A stretch of 43,281 nt of DNA from Opitutales bacterium (GCA_028280845.1 JANQKZ010000059.1:1-43281); one strand, 5' to 3'; positions 26,041 to 35,417 are shown, counted from the first letter of the stretch. The notes: generated from the sequence alone by a model not told the origin. Translations and numbers: made by a program.

Positions 26041-27090
26041 ATGCGTACCTTATTCCTTTTACTCCTCACGATTCCCCTTACTTCGATTCACGCCGAGCTA
26101 CTTACCCCTGAGGAAACCCGGTCTCGACTCTACAGTCATAACAAGGCCGTGCATCTACATGATCAATGGATCCGGGATCCGTACATCTATCTGCATACAG
26201 ACGGGTTTTACTACCTTACGGGAACCACGCTGATGAGCGAGCCCGATGAGATCGTGGGTATTCCAGTTTGGCGAAGCCTGGACCTCGTCGAATGGGAGAA
26301 ACTTCCCCGGCTATGGCAGTTTGAGGACTCCTCCTGGATCGACTTGGAACAGGAGGTGCGGCACCAAACCGGTCGCCTGCTCGTATGGGCTCCTGAATTA
26401 CATTTTATCGATGATCGATGGGTGCTGATGCACACCACGAACAACCGATTCGCCAATATCCTCACGACCAGGAGCTACCAGCTCCAAGCGCCATTGGAAG
26501 AGCCGATGGGCAAGGAATTTGGAACACGCCACGACCCCACCCTTTTTCTGGATGGAACCACCCCCTACCTGGTCTGGGGGATAACCCATATCCAACAATT
26601 AAAATCTGACTTCACAGGCTTTGTTGGAGATCCCATCTCCATTGAGCCCTCGAACCGAAGAATGGGCCATGAAGGTTCCATTATCTTTAAAATTGGCCGG
26701 AAGTATGTCCTCTTTGGAACAGCCTGGAGCACCGACACCATGCGCCACGGCACCTACAACTTGTACTATGCCACGGCGGATAAGCTCGAGGGCCCTTATG
26801 GTGAACGTCGATTCTGCGGGCGATTCCTTGGGCATGGCACTCCCTTTCAAGACAAGCAGGGGCGATGGTGGTGCACTGCCTTTTACAATGCGAATCACCC
26901 CACTCTCGATGGTAAGGCAGCGAGCACTATGGATCTATCGGATACCGCCTATACCATCAATCCCGTAGGGACCACCATTGTCCCGTTGAAAGTAGCGCTA
27001 GATGCTTCGGGAGATGTATGGGTTCGCGCCAAAGACCCGGATTATGCTTACCCGGGTCAGGAAGAAGTCCAGACATTTGATTTGGATTGA
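26041..27090 (+). CDS. glycoside hydrolase family 43-like secreted protein
   Basis: 349 residues. A signal peptide at 1-18 (LFLLLLTIPLTSIHA) is followed by a five-bladed propeller-like chain. GH43 landmarks: D46 in IRDPYIY as catalytic base, WAPELHF at 116-122, D165 in RHDPTLF as pKa modulator and E211 in GHEGSII as acid. The family removes arabinose, xylose, galactose or related sugars from polysaccharides; GH117 and other clan members have a similar layout, so the exact family is uncertain. The ATG at 26041 directly begins the signal peptide; one at 26011 would prepend 10 residues. It converges with astB. Confidence 0.82.
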   Translation: MRTLFLLLLTIPLTSIHAELLTPEETRSRLYSHNKAVHLHDQWIRDPYIYLHTDGFYYLTGTTLMSEPDEIVGIPVWRSLDLVEWEKLPRLWQFEDSSWIDLEQEVRHQTGRLLVWAPELHFIDDRWVLMHTTNNRFANILTTRSYQLQAPLEEPMGKEFGTRHDPTLFLDGTTPYLVWGITHIQQLKSDFTGFVGDPISIEPSNRRMGHEGSIIFKIGRKYVLFGTAWSTDTMRHGTYNLYYATADKLEGPYGERRFCGRFLGHGTPFQDKQGRWWCTAFYNANHPTLDGKAASTMDLSDTAYTINPVGTTIVPLKVALDASGDVWVRAKDPDYAYPGQEEVQTFDLD

Positions 27091-27122
27091 GGGTCCAGGT
27101 CTTAAACCTCACCACCAAAGCT

Positions 27123-28481
27123 TCACCCTTCCAATTGAATAGGATAGATTGCTCCGAGATCCATGATTTGGGTAAGTTCGTCTAAGGCGATCCGAGATTC
27201 CCTGACAAGGTTAGGGTCCCGAAGATCATTCACTTGCAAGGTATCGCGATAGTGGCGATTCACCCACGAAGTCAGGTCTTCATAGAGGATATCGTCCAGA
27301 ATGACCCTCGCTCCCAGGTGGCTGAGCTCTTCTCCGGTTAACGCCACGCGCAACCGCAAACAGGCAGGTCCACCCCCATTACGCATACTTTGCCGGAGGT
27401 CTTTATACCAGACCGCAGACAAGGGTGAATCGGGATCGGCCACCAGGGATTCCAGGAATGAATTCACCCGTTTATTCTCCTCACATTCCCGGGGCGCGAG
27501 TAAAACGGTTTTCATCTCCGGAGTGGTTAGGAGCTGGCTATTAAAAAGGTAGGTGCTGATAGCTTCACTCAAAGACACCCCGAATTCCGGGACTAGCAGA
27601 AGATTTAATTCCGCGCCTGTAAGGATCCGGTAGGATTCCTGAATCCGATTCAGGGCCTTCGTTCCTTCGGCAAATGCCAGCTCATGACAGAACAAGGTAT
27701 GGGTATTGCCAACGGCGATCACGTCATTGTGGAAGACCCCGGCATCAATCGCATCGGGATTCTGCTGTATAAAGAGCAGTTGCCGCGGAGGTATACGGTG
27801 GTTTCTGGCGATAGCCGAACAGGACTCCCTCGTTTGTCGGGCCGGAAAGGTACTCGGGGCCCGTTCCTCCAATCCCCCGCCCGATCGTCCAAAAACAAAT
27901 AGATGCAGTCCGGTGTTTCCGTGGTCCAAGCACAATCGCGTATGGTTGGCGGCGCCTTCATCCGCCATCGCATCTCCGCCCTGAAGCGGCGAATGAATCT
28001 GGAAATGTTCCTGGCTTGCGAAAATTTTCCTGAGGGTGATCTCAGTCTGTTCGGCTTCGATAGCCCGGTGAAGTTTGCTCGACAAATTCGCGGGCGTGAA
28101 ATGAACACGATTATCCAGACTGTCCGCACTGGGGGTAACCGTAGCCGCGTTGGCCGTCCACATAGCTGAGGCAGAACAGGCCACCTGGAGGAGGGCCATG
28201 TCCTCCTGGGCTACTTGATGGATCAGGGTGGCATCGTCCTTTCCCTGAAAACCCCAATGCCGGAGCATCCATAGGGCGGGACGTTCGTGAGGAGGAAGCA
28301 CACCCTGAATAAATCCTTTATCTGCCAGGAACTTCATCTTTTGCAATCCCTGCAAAGCTGCCTCCTTCGGACGCGATTCCGAAGCCTTGTTGTTTAAGGA
28401 AGCTACATTGCCCAAAGATAATCCGGCGTAGTTGTGAGTGGGCCCGACCAATCCATCAAAGTTCACTTCGTGTGCGATCAT
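27123..28481 (-). CDS. astB: N-succinylarginine dihydrolase
   Basis: 452 residues. It hydrolyses N2-succinylarginine to N2-succinylornithine, CO2 and two ammonia, step 2 of the arginine succinyltransferase pathway. The pentein-fold active site is intact: E175 in ADEGAANH, H251 in FHND and C374 in GGGPACLRL, matching the Glu/His/Cys triad of E. coli AstB. The N-terminus EVNFDGLVGPTHNYAGLS is diagnostic. Its ATG overlaps the astD stop (ATGA, 28478-28481). It is the last gene of astA-astD-astB. Confidence 0.96.
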   Translation of the reverse strand: MIAHEVNFDGLVGPTHNYAGLSLGNVASLNNKASESRPKEAALQGLQKMKFLADKGFIQGVLPPHERPALWMLRHWGFQGKDDATLIHQVAQEDMALLQVACSASAMWTANAATVTPSADSLDNRVHFTPANLSSKLHRAIEAEQTEITLRKIFASQEHFQIHSPLQGGDAMADEGAANHTRLCLDHGNTGLHLFVFGRSGGGLEERAPSTFPARQTRESCSAIARNHRIPPRQLLFIQQNPDAIDAGVFHNDVIAVGNTHTLFCHELAFAEGTKALNRIQESYRILTGAELNLLLVPEFGVSLSEAISTYLFNSQLLTTPEMKTVLLAPRECEENKRVNSFLESLVADPDSPLSAVWYKDLRQSMRNGGGPACLRLRVALTGEELSHLGARVILDDILYEDLTSWVNRHYRDTLQVNDLRDPNLVRESRIALDELTQIMDLGAIYPIQLEG

Positions 28482-29944
28482 TCGATTCCTGGTGGAAAGG
28501 TTTCAGGCATGTCCAGGGTTTCGTTTTCGATGGAAGCGACGGGGTAAGCACAATAGTCCGCCGCAAACATACCACTCGGACGATGGTTACCACTCAGACC
28601 TCTTCCCCCAAAAGGGGCAGCCCCACTTGCGCCGGTCAAAGGTTGATTCCAGTTAATGATCCCGGCTTCCACGCCCCAGTAAAATGGGCTGTAATTCTCA
28701 GCATGATCGCTGAGTAATCCGGCTGAGAGTCCGTAACGCGTGTTATTGGCCACCGTAATGGCATCTTCAAAGGACTTTACCCGGGTCAACTTCAGGAGTG
28801 GCCCAAAATATTCTTCATCCGGCACATCTCGAGCCCCAGTCACATCAATCAGCCCAGGGGAGACAATTCCGCTACCTTGTTGCTTGATATGGAGTTCTCT
28901 TAAAACCCGCGCTCCTTTATTCACGAGATCTGTCTGGGCCTCCAGCATCATTTCGGCAGCGCGGGGCGAAATCAGCGATCCCATAAAGGGTTCGGGCTCC
29001 CCGGCAGGGTCGCCGACCCGGATCCGGTCAATCCACTGGGTAAGCGTTTCGACAAAGGCCTTCCCTTCCTCATTATCTACAACGATGAGTCGCCGCGCAC
29101 AGGTGCACCGCTGGCCACTCGTCAAATAGGCGGAACGGACCGTGGTAAGAGCGGCCGCCGCGAGGTCGTTGATCTGGTAAACAACCAACGGATTGTTCCC
29201 CCCCAGTTCAAGAGCCAGGATCTTGTCGGGCCGCTCAGCAAAGTGGCGATGGATCTTCATACCTGTGGCCACTGAACCGGTAAAAAAGAGACCATGAATT
29301 CCATTATGCTCGGCCAAAGCTTGTCCCACAAGAGGTCCGCCTTGAATCAGGTTGATGACTCCGGGCGGGAAATCGGCAGCAACGAGGCAATCCATTAGGA
29401 TTTCCGATACGGCTGGGGTTAACTCGCTGGGCTTAAAGATAACACAATTTCCTGCGAGTAAAGCAGGGACAATATGCCAGATAGGCAGGTTTGCCGGAAA
29501 ATTGTACGGCCCGAAAACTGCCACAACGCCTTGAGGTTTAAAGCGGGTCAACCCCAGGCCTCCGTTCGGAAACTGGCTGGCACGCTCATGCTGCGCATTA
29601 ATCGCATGTTGAATTTTTCCCACCATGGACTTCACTTCAGTAGCGGCCTCCCAACGCGGCTTCCCCACCTCAGCGGAGATGGCTCCTGCCATGGCTTCAC
29701 ACCGGGACTCAATTTGATCCCGGAACCTAAACATCTTGCTTTCCCGAACCTCATAGGGAGAGGTGGCCCAGGACGGAAGCGCACGACGGGCAGCGGTTAT
29801 GGCTCGATTGACTTCGGTCAAAGTCGCTTCCGGCCCCGCCCATAGCAGCTCTCCATTTGCCGGGTTCGTGGATTGAAAGTCCGGACCGTCACTACCCGTC
29901 CAAACGCCATCAATATAGTGGGGGTTCTCTTTGCGTATAGCCAT
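28478..29944 (-). CDS. astD: N-succinylglutamate 5-semialdehyde dehydrogenase
   Basis: 488 residues of the aldehyde dehydrogenase superfamily. Catalytic C280 lies in TSGQRCTCARR, E246 in ALELGGNNP, and the cofactor loop is FTGSVATG. It oxidises succinylglutamate semialdehyde to succinylglutamate with NAD+, step 4 of the AST pathway. The RCTCARR form and position between astA and astB single it out from other ALDHs. It begins 6 bp after the astA stop and overlaps astB by 4 bp, so the three form one transcript. Confidence 0.95.
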   Translation of the reverse strand: MAIRKENPHYIDGVWTGSDGPDFQSTNPANGELLWAGPEATLTEVNRAITAARRALPSWATSPYEVRESKMFRFRDQIESRCEAMAGAISAEVGKPRWEAATEVKSMVGKIQHAINAQHERASQFPNGGLGLTRFKPQGVVAVFGPYNFPANLPIWHIVPALLAGNCVIFKPSELTPAVSEILMDCLVAADFPPGVINLIQGGPLVGQALAEHNGIHGLFFTGSVATGMKIHRHFAERPDKILALELGGNNPLVVYQINDLAAAALTTVRSAYLTSGQRCTCARRLIVVDNEEGKAFVETLTQWIDRIRVGDPAGEPEPFMGSLISPRAAEMMLEAQTDLVNKGARVLRELHIKQQGSGIVSPGLIDVTGARDVPDEEYFGPLLKLTRVKSFEDAITVANNTRYGLSAGLLSDHAENYSPFYWGVEAGIINWNQPLTGASGAAPFGGRGLSGNHRPSGMFAADYCAYPVASIENETLDMPETFPPGIE

Positions 29945-29950
29945 GGGGGT

Positions 29951-30997
29951 TCAGGTACGTTGTGCAGCGAATTGGATTGTTTCGCCCTCTGTTACATGAA
30001 GAAGCCGAGCGGTGGCTTGATCGATCATAATTCCGCCTGCCTCCGCTTCTATGACATGTCCTAAACAGCATCTGAAATCCAGGCGATGGTTGGCTAGGAG
30101 CAAGGGCGCATGCTCTGTCTCCGGAAGGGCATCCACAATTTTGAAAACAGTCTGAATATCCCGATCCCTCACTACCCGAATATGGTCCGTTCGGGCCCGC
30201 AACATGGGCCCGCCATCAAAGATGTCGATACATTCGGATCGTTCAAAGCCCTCAGACAACAGCATCTTTAACGCGGGCTCCGTATTGGTGTGCACCTTCC
30301 CGATCACCGATTGGGCTGCGGGCGCAAGCAAGTCCACGTAGATGGGATATTTGGGCATCAGATTTAAGATAAATTCTTTATCCCCAAGGCCACTGAGCAC
30401 ATCCGCCGTTCGAAAATCCGTCCCGAAAAAAGGAACGCAGAGCGCATCCCAGAACGGGGAGCTTCCGCTCTCATCGATGTATCCGCGCATTTCGGCGACT
30501 ATTTCCTGTTCAAACCGTTCACTGAATTCCGCAATGAAGAGGAATCGTCCCATCGACAGCAGACGGCCGAGGCCATGTAGCCGAAAGTCTGGATGGAGAT
30601 ACAGGCTTCCAATTTCCGAGGGGCCCCGGTGATCCATTTTGAGGTGGAGGACGTCGACCGTTTTCTCGATCCCCATGGGTGGATGGACAACCCGCTCTTC
30701 CCGCACTTCGTAGGTGTAGAACGGGTCATAGCCGCCTACTTTGGCCACGACACCACAACAGCCGACCACCTGCTCAGTTTCAGCTTCCACCATGACAAAC
30801 AAATAGTATTCCCCCCCAGGTCGACGGATTCCGGGAACAAAACTTCGCAGCGACAGCTGGAGGCGCTCCTCCAGATAATTGTGGTCGTAAGGTAAACTCG
30901 TGAGGTTGTCCTTAATCGTGGCCACCAGACCGGTCAGGCCGTCGAGGTCCGATTCACGAATCGGTCGAATATAAAAACGTGGAGTTGAAGATTCCAT
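29951..30997 (-). CDS. astA: arginine N-succinyltransferase
   Basis: 348 residues, usual AstA length. It transfers succinyl from succinyl-CoA to arginine, the entry step of the AST pathway. The GNAT-like fold shows IRPIRESDLDGL at the start and GSLYLHPDFRLHGLGRLLSMGRFLF at the acyl-CoA loop. FWDALCVPFFGTDFRTAD and AQSVIGKVHTNTEPA also follow the family. First gene of the astADB unit and divergent from the isoaspartyl peptidase gene across 158 bp. AstA and AOST subunits are close relatives; a single copy suggests plain AstA. Confidence 0.95.
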   Translation of the reverse strand: MESSTPRFYIRPIRESDLDGLTGLVATIKDNLTSLPYDHNYLEERLQLSLRSFVPGIRRPGGEYYLFVMVEAETEQVVGCCGVVAKVGGYDPFYTYEVREERVVHPPMGIEKTVDVLHLKMDHRGPSEIGSLYLHPDFRLHGLGRLLSMGRFLFIAEFSERFEQEIVAEMRGYIDESGSSPFWDALCVPFFGTDFRTADVLSGLGDKEFILNLMPKYPIYVDLLAPAAQSVIGKVHTNTEPALKMLLSEGFERSECIDIFDGGPMLRARTDHIRVVRDRDIQTVFKIVDALPETEHAPLLLANHRLDFRCCLGHVIEAEAGGIMIDQATARLLHVTEGETIQFAAQRT

Positions 30998-31068
30998 TCG
31001 GGCAGGGAATTTGGCAAAAGCGATAGTGCGGAAATGACTATCCTGTTGTCTATTGGTAAACGGAGTAA

Positions 31069-31093
31069 ATCCTTAGCGCAAAACATAAAGGAT
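31069..31093. promoter_or_regulatory. ATCCTT-N13-AAGGAT dyad in the astA/iaaA spacer
   Basis: A perfect 6+6 inverted repeat lies between the divergent astA and isoaspartyl-peptidase starts. TATACA (31094-31099) directly follows and could be a -10 for the + strand gene. No ArgR-type box (TGAAT-N4-ATTCA) is seen in this spacer. Regulatory role is a guess. Confidence 0.3.
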
Positions 31094-31155
31094 ATACATC
31101 TTTTGAAGTATGAAAGCCTCGACTGAATCTGATACTCTGGGGGAAACAAACTTCT

Positions 31156-32079
31156 ATGATAGCATTGGCACTACATGGTGGGTCAGGGACCCTGAACAAA
31201 ACCAAGTCAAACCAAGCCCTGGAGGCTAAATACGAAGCGGCCCTTCATCAAGCTCTCGAATTGGGATGGTGTCAGTTGACGAATGGCTCCAGCAGCCTGG
31301 ATACCGTGGAAATGGTAGTGAAATCCCTGGAAGATTCCCCACTTTTCAATGCTGGTCGGGGTTCCGTGCTGAATCACGACGGTAAGGTGGAAATGGATGC
31401 CTCCTGCATGGACGGCCAGCACCGGGAGGCCGGCGCAGTCGCGGGGGTCACCGGAATCAGGAATCCCATATCCCTGGCCCGCAAAGTTCTGGAAGATCCC
31501 TCTTTTGTATTTTTAATTGGAAACGGGGCCGAAGAATTTGCCGATTTTCACAAGATTCCCCGAGAGGAGGAATCCTACTTTTTGACGATAGAGCGCTTTG
31601 ACCAGCTACAGGAGAGTCTGACTGCCAATACCATGCTCCTGGACCACGACGCAGACGGGGAAAAATTTGGGACCGTGGGGGCCGTCGCCCTCGATGAAAA
31701 TGGCAATCTTGCGGCGGCTACCTCGACGGGAGGGTTAACCAACAAGCGATTTGGGCGCGTGGGAGACTCTCCCATCATTGGTGCGGGAACCTATGCCGAC
31801 AATCGCAGTTGCGCGGTTTCTTGCACCGGGTACGGGGAGGAGTTTATCCGGCTTAACGCCGCCTATAACTTACATGCTCAAGTCCTATATAGCAACCAGT
31901 CCATCGCCAGGGCAGGTCGCGAATTGATCCACCGAGACCTAACCAGCGTGCAGGGCCAAGGTGGATTAATCTGCGTAGATGCCCGCGGCAACCTCACTTT
32001 GCCCTTCAATACACAAGGGATGTATCGAGCATGGCGAAACGCTGCCGGCGAAGATGGCGTCGCCATTTTTGAGGACTAG
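31156..32079 (+). CDS. iaaA: isoaspartyl peptidase/L-asparaginase (Ntn hydrolase)
   Basis: 307 residues of the plant-type asparaginase family. The precursor self-cleaves before T173 in EKFGTVGAVALD, which becomes the N-terminal nucleophile of the beta chain. STGGLTNKRFGRVGDSPIIGAGTYA forms the substrate pocket. These enzymes split beta-aspartyl dipeptides, including beta-Asp-Arg released from cyanophycin, and some L-asparagine. There is no signal peptide, so it acts in the cytoplasm. It is divergent from astA and lies near a secreted cyanophycinase-family gene, which supports beta-Asp-Arg as the substrate. A strong terminator follows. Confidence 0.93.
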   Translation: MIALALHGGSGTLNKTKSNQALEAKYEAALHQALELGWCQLTNGSSSLDTVEMVVKSLEDSPLFNAGRGSVLNHDGKVEMDASCMDGQHREAGAVAGVTGIRNPISLARKVLEDPSFVFLIGNGAEEFADFHKIPREEESYFLTIERFDQLQESLTANTMLLDHDADGEKFGTVGAVALDENGNLAAATSTGGLTNKRFGRVGDSPIIGAGTYADNRSCAVSCTGYGEEFIRLNAAYNLHAQVLYSNQSIARAGRELIHRDLTSVQGQGGLICVDARGNLTLPFNTQGMYRAWRNAAGEDGVAIFED

Positions 32080-32130
32080 AGCAAGGTGCGATTTGCTTTG
32101 GCTCCCCGGCTGGTCAAAAGCAGTTTTCAT

Positions 32131-32165
32131 CCAAAAAACCCGTCCGGTATGGTCGGGTTTTTTGG
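32131..32165. terminator. bidirectional intrinsic terminator between iaaA and TonB-dependent receptor 2
   Basis: CCAAAAAACCCG (32131-32142) pairs perfectly with CGGGTTTTTTGG (32154-32165) around an 11-nt loop. The A- and T-runs in the arms give a U-tract in either direction. It serves the converging iaaA and receptor transcripts. Confidence 0.85.
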
Positions 32166-32193
32166 CAATACAGATATTTGCTTTGGGGAGGGA

Positions 32194-35100
32194 TTAGTTC
32201 AGTCGCCAACGCACGCCCAGGAAGGCGCTGGTACCAGAAAATTCGTTGTAATACATACGGACATTGGGATCCCCCCTATAAGCGCGGACCGGGCTGTTCA
32301 ATGCGTTTTGCACTTCAAGGAAGACCTTCCAGCTCCGGGTAATATTGTAGGCTGCCGTGAGGTCCAACCGTTGCCGTTGATCAGCATACCGGTCCAGATC
32401 AGGATTCTCGTCGATGCCGTTAAACAACAGGTACTCGTCGGTCACATTGTAAGCCAGTCTACATTCCAGACCGTATTTCTCATAGGAGAAGCCGAGATTC
32501 CAACTAGAGGGAACCTGGCCAAAGAGCGGGGTCTCCAGGTTGTTGCGCTGAGGCAAGGTCCCTTCCACAAAATCGACTTCAGAGTCCGTATAGGTGTAGT
32601 TCCCGAACAAGCTGAACCCATCCATGGGGCTGGGCAGCATTTCCAGGGGATACTCGATCGCTACCTCAAATCCCAGGACACTGGCCCCTTCAGCATTCTC
32701 GAAACGGCGCAATTCGGCTCCCGGGAGGATTCCAAAGTCCTCGTATTGCAGAAACTCCGGATCATCCGCCGCAAGCGTTTTGGATAAGCGGTATACATTG
32801 TCATGCATGTTCTTGTAAAACACCCCAACGGAAAAGAACCCAAACCGGCCAAAGTAATTCTCATAGCTTAAATCGAAATTCCAGGACCGCGTGGGTTTCA
32901 ATTGCGTGCTCCCCGTAACAATCAAACCATTCCCCAGGGCTCCTCCAAATGGATCGATATCGGCCGACGGATTCAACTGGAAGTATGAAGGCCGCGCCAG
33001 GGTACTGTTGGCGGAAGCCCGCAGCTGGCTGTTCTGGTTAATGCTATACAGCACGTGGAAGCCGGGCAACACATCCGTATAGCTGTTCTCCTCGGTAATG
33101 GGTTGAATACTCGACAAATCAAAAAAATCACCCTCAAAGCCGTCAAACTGAACATCGGTATGTTCCACTCGGACCCCGGCCAAGGTCGTCCAGTTGCCAT
33201 GGCGGACCTGCCCCATGAGATAACCGGAATAGACGTTTTCTTCACTTTCATAGGAATTCACCAGTCCACGCCCGGCATCGCGATCCACGCGGCGGGAAAT
33301 GTAATCGATGCCATCTCGCTGACCGGCAGCGATGAGCGCTTCTTGTGCAGCTCGCACTCTGGCCGGATCTATGAATAGTCCAAAATTGTACCGACCATCA
33401 ACGGAGTCCTTCGCCGTGTAGTCAGCGACCACACTCCCAAATATCTGCTCGCCAGTGCTTGCTAGTTCTACACGGTCCAAGGTCCAGATGACATCGGAAT
33501 CCAGAACTTCCCACCGGCGGGAGATGTCATCAAAATCCCGCTTGCGCAAAGTAACTTTCACCCCGCCCTGGATAAAGCCCGCCAGATTGAAGATATCCAT
33601 ATCTTTCCGCACATCGAAACCGCCAGATACGTCATTATCCAGAATCTCCCGGGTTCCCCGACGGACCCATTCAAAATCATAATCATCCGCGGTAAGATTA
33701 TCCAGGCGATCGCCAGGCTCCGGAAAATATCCATCCGCTGGATCTACTGAATAGCCGTTGTCCCCGAATCCTGACCGAAAGCGGGCGCTGGTGTCTCGAT
33801 CGATGTCGCCTTTAAAATCGCCACGGTTCCACCCCAACTGCCAATTGATGGTGTAATCACCCCGGACATGTTGTCCATCGGCGACGAGGTTGAGCACTTC
33901 CTGGGTTTCGTAAAAATCCCGGACTTGCCGACGTACCCGATCATCCGATACAAAATCGGTTAAAGTGTTATTGACCACATCGCTGGTATCCCCCTCCAGA
34001 ATAATATCGGGGAAATAAATCAGGGAGACTCGGTTGCTCCCCTGGTTTGTATCCCGCAACGTGTAATTTGCGCTGAAGTTCAGGGTGTTTGCCTCATCCG
34101 GCCGATATCCGAAATTAAAGGTGAGTCCTGCACCTTCTATATTATCGAAGGCCTCTTCAAGCTGGAGGTCCCCCGGGATCAACACATCTTCAAGCTCCGG
34201 GACAAAGGAATCGGTAATCGGAACAAAATTGGCGGTGGACACGCCTTGCAGGACATAAGGCCGGTTCCGGTAATTCCCACTGAGCATGAATCCCATGGTT
34301 TGATCCGGGTCCAGGTATTGACCATAGGAGAAGTCTGCCTCGTAGGGTGTTCCATCGTGAGGATAACCGCCTTCATACTTATCTGATAACTGGTTATACC
34401 CTACCGATCCCTCGACCGTGGCAAAGCGACCGTCATAGTCGAAGATCGTGCGAGTTTTAATATTTACAGCCCCACCGACTCCGTCCCCATCCATGTCAGG
34501 GGTCACGGCCTTGGTCACCTCAATCGATTCTGCACTCTTCGAAGATACCACGTCCAGCGGAACAGATCGGCTGGCTCCATCAAAATTGGCCACCATGACA
34601 CGCTGCCCATTTACAGACACAGCATTAAAATCTGCGTTCATTCCTCGAATGGTCACGTATCGGGCTTCTCCCCGTCCCTGATCCTGCTCTACGGAAACAC
34701 CAGGTAAACGTTTCACCGCATCGGCGATGGTTTTGTCGGGCAACTGGCCAAACGCATCCGCAGAAATCACGTTGACCAGATTCTGGGAGGACTTCTGGGC
34801 ATTAATCGCCCGGGCTCGTGACCCGAGGGTGCCCTGAATTTCAAAGGCCTCCAACTCTTCGATTTCGCTACCCATAGATATGTTAACCGTGGCCACAGCG
34901 CCTTGAGTAACAGTAACGTTTTCCCTGACTTCGTCATAACCGGTGTAGCGAAAAACCAGGGTGTAATTGCCGGCAGGAATATTCCGGATAAGGTAACGTC
35001 CGCTTCGGTCTGCAACGGCGTAATAGTCGCTTCCTTCAACCTCAGCCGTTGCACCGGCAAGAAAACCTCCGGTATTCACTTCCGAAACGATACCGCTGAT

Positions 35101-35208
35101 TTGTCCTCGTTCTTGAGCTGCTAACTGACCGGCGGAGAAAAGCAGACAGGCTGCTGTCAGGATCAATCGGGTCAGGCTGTGCTTCCCGAATAGGTTTTGT
35201 GTAAACAT
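32194..35208 (-). CDS. TonB-dependent receptor with carboxypeptidase-regulatory-like N-terminal domain
   Basis: 1004 residues from the ATG at 35208. A signal peptide (about 1-32, ending QLAAQE) precedes a CarboxypepD_reg-like beta-sandwich (about 36-105, GQISGIVSE, AGATAEVEGS, RYTGYDEV). EELEAFEI is a possible TonB box. The plug has QLPDKTIADAVKRLPGVSVEQ and VTIRGMNADFNAVSVNGQRV, the style of the TIGR01782 group, and a barrel follows. This group imports oligomers such as maltodextrin or chitin fragments in proteobacteria. Here its divergent neighbours are a LuxR regulator and a secreted cyanophycinase-family enzyme, so cyanophycin or its peptides are plausible cargo. A start at 35253 would add 15 residues before the signal. 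Confidence 0.9.
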   Translation of the reverse strand: MFTQNLFGKHSLTRLILTAACLLFSAGQLAAQERGQISGIVSEVNTGGFLAGATAEVEGSDYYAVADRSGRYLIRNIPAGNYTLVFRYTGYDEVRENVTVTQGAVATVNISMGSEIEELEAFEIQGTLGSRARAINAQKSSQNLVNVISADAFGQLPDKTIADAVKRLPGVSVEQDQGRGEARYVTIRGMNADFNAVSVNGQRVMVANFDGASRSVPLDVVSSKSAESIEVTKAVTPDMDGDGVGGAVNIKTRTIFDYDGRFATVEGSVGYNQLSDKYEGGYPHDGTPYEADFSYGQYLDPDQTMGFMLSGNYRNRPYVLQGVSTANFVPITDSFVPELEDVLIPGDLQLEEAFDNIEGAGLTFNFGYRPDEANTLNFSANYTLRDTNQGSNRVSLIYFPDIILEGDTSDVVNNTLTDFVSDDRVRRQVRDFYETQEVLNLVADGQHVRGDYTINWQLGWNRGDFKGDIDRDTSARFRSGFGDNGYSVDPADGYFPEPGDRLDNLTADDYDFEWVRRGTREILDNDVSGGFDVRKDMDIFNLAGFIQGGVKVTLRKRDFDDISRRWEVLDSDVIWTLDRVELASTGEQIFGSVVADYTAKDSVDGRYNFGLFIDPARVRAAQEALIAAGQRDGIDYISRRVDRDAGRGLVNSYESEENVYSGYLMGQVRHGNWTTLAGVRVEHTDVQFDGFEGDFFDLSSIQPITEENSYTDVLPGFHVLYSINQNSQLRASANSTLARPSYFQLNPSADIDPFGGALGNGLIVTGSTQLKPTRSWNFDLSYENYFGRFGFFSVGVFYKNMHDNVYRLSKTLAADDPEFLQYEDFGILPGAELRRFENAEGASVLGFEVAIEYPLEMLPSPMDGFSLFGNYTYTDSEVDFVEGTLPQRNNLETPLFGQVPSSWNLGFSYEKYGLECRLAYNVTDEYLLFNGIDENPDLDRYADQRQRLDLTAAYNITRSWKVFLEVQNALNSPVRAYRGDPNVRMYYNEFSGTSAFLGVRWRLN

Positions 35209-35283
35209 GAGCAGGTGATGTTTGTCTATTTGTAGATTTTGAAACCCCTCCAAGTAGTAGAGGCGAATTTGGTCACCCTTGCA

Positions 35284-35386
35284 TTACAGCTTGATTCTGT
35301 AAAATTGACCATACTCCAAAAGTTGTAAAAATATGCGTTTTCCTCCCCATACGCCAGTATAGGGAAGAGAAGGATTGCTGTAATGC
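35284..35386. promoter_or_regulatory. CTGTAA/TTACAG sites in the receptor-regulator spacer
   Basis: TTACAG (35284-35289) and CTGTAA (35297-35302) form a perfect dyad with a 7-bp centre. The wider GCATTACAGC (35281-35290) recurs as its exact complement GCTGTAATGC at 35377-35386, 96 bp away, just before the LuxR gene. A second, imperfect dyad CCCATAC-GCCA-GTATAGGG lies at 35346-35364. TTGACC (35305-35310) with AAAATA 17 bp on is a weak + strand promoter. The layout suits a regulator acting on both divergent genes, perhaps with looping. Confidence 0.5.
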
Positions 35387-35417
35387 GGATCAGGACAAAG
35401 AAGATGAAGCTCTAAAG

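Noticed and set aside
32086-32787. 233-codon open frame antisense to the 3' part of TonB-dependent receptor 2
   Set aside because: It runs through the bidirectional terminator at 32131-32165 and overlaps the receptor barrel; no family likeness.
35284-35302. Reading the TTACAG-N7-CTGTAA dyad as a classical lux box
   Set aside because: A lux box has CTGTA on the left and TACAG on the right. Here the half-sites face the other way and the spacing differs, so only an unspecified operator is claimed.
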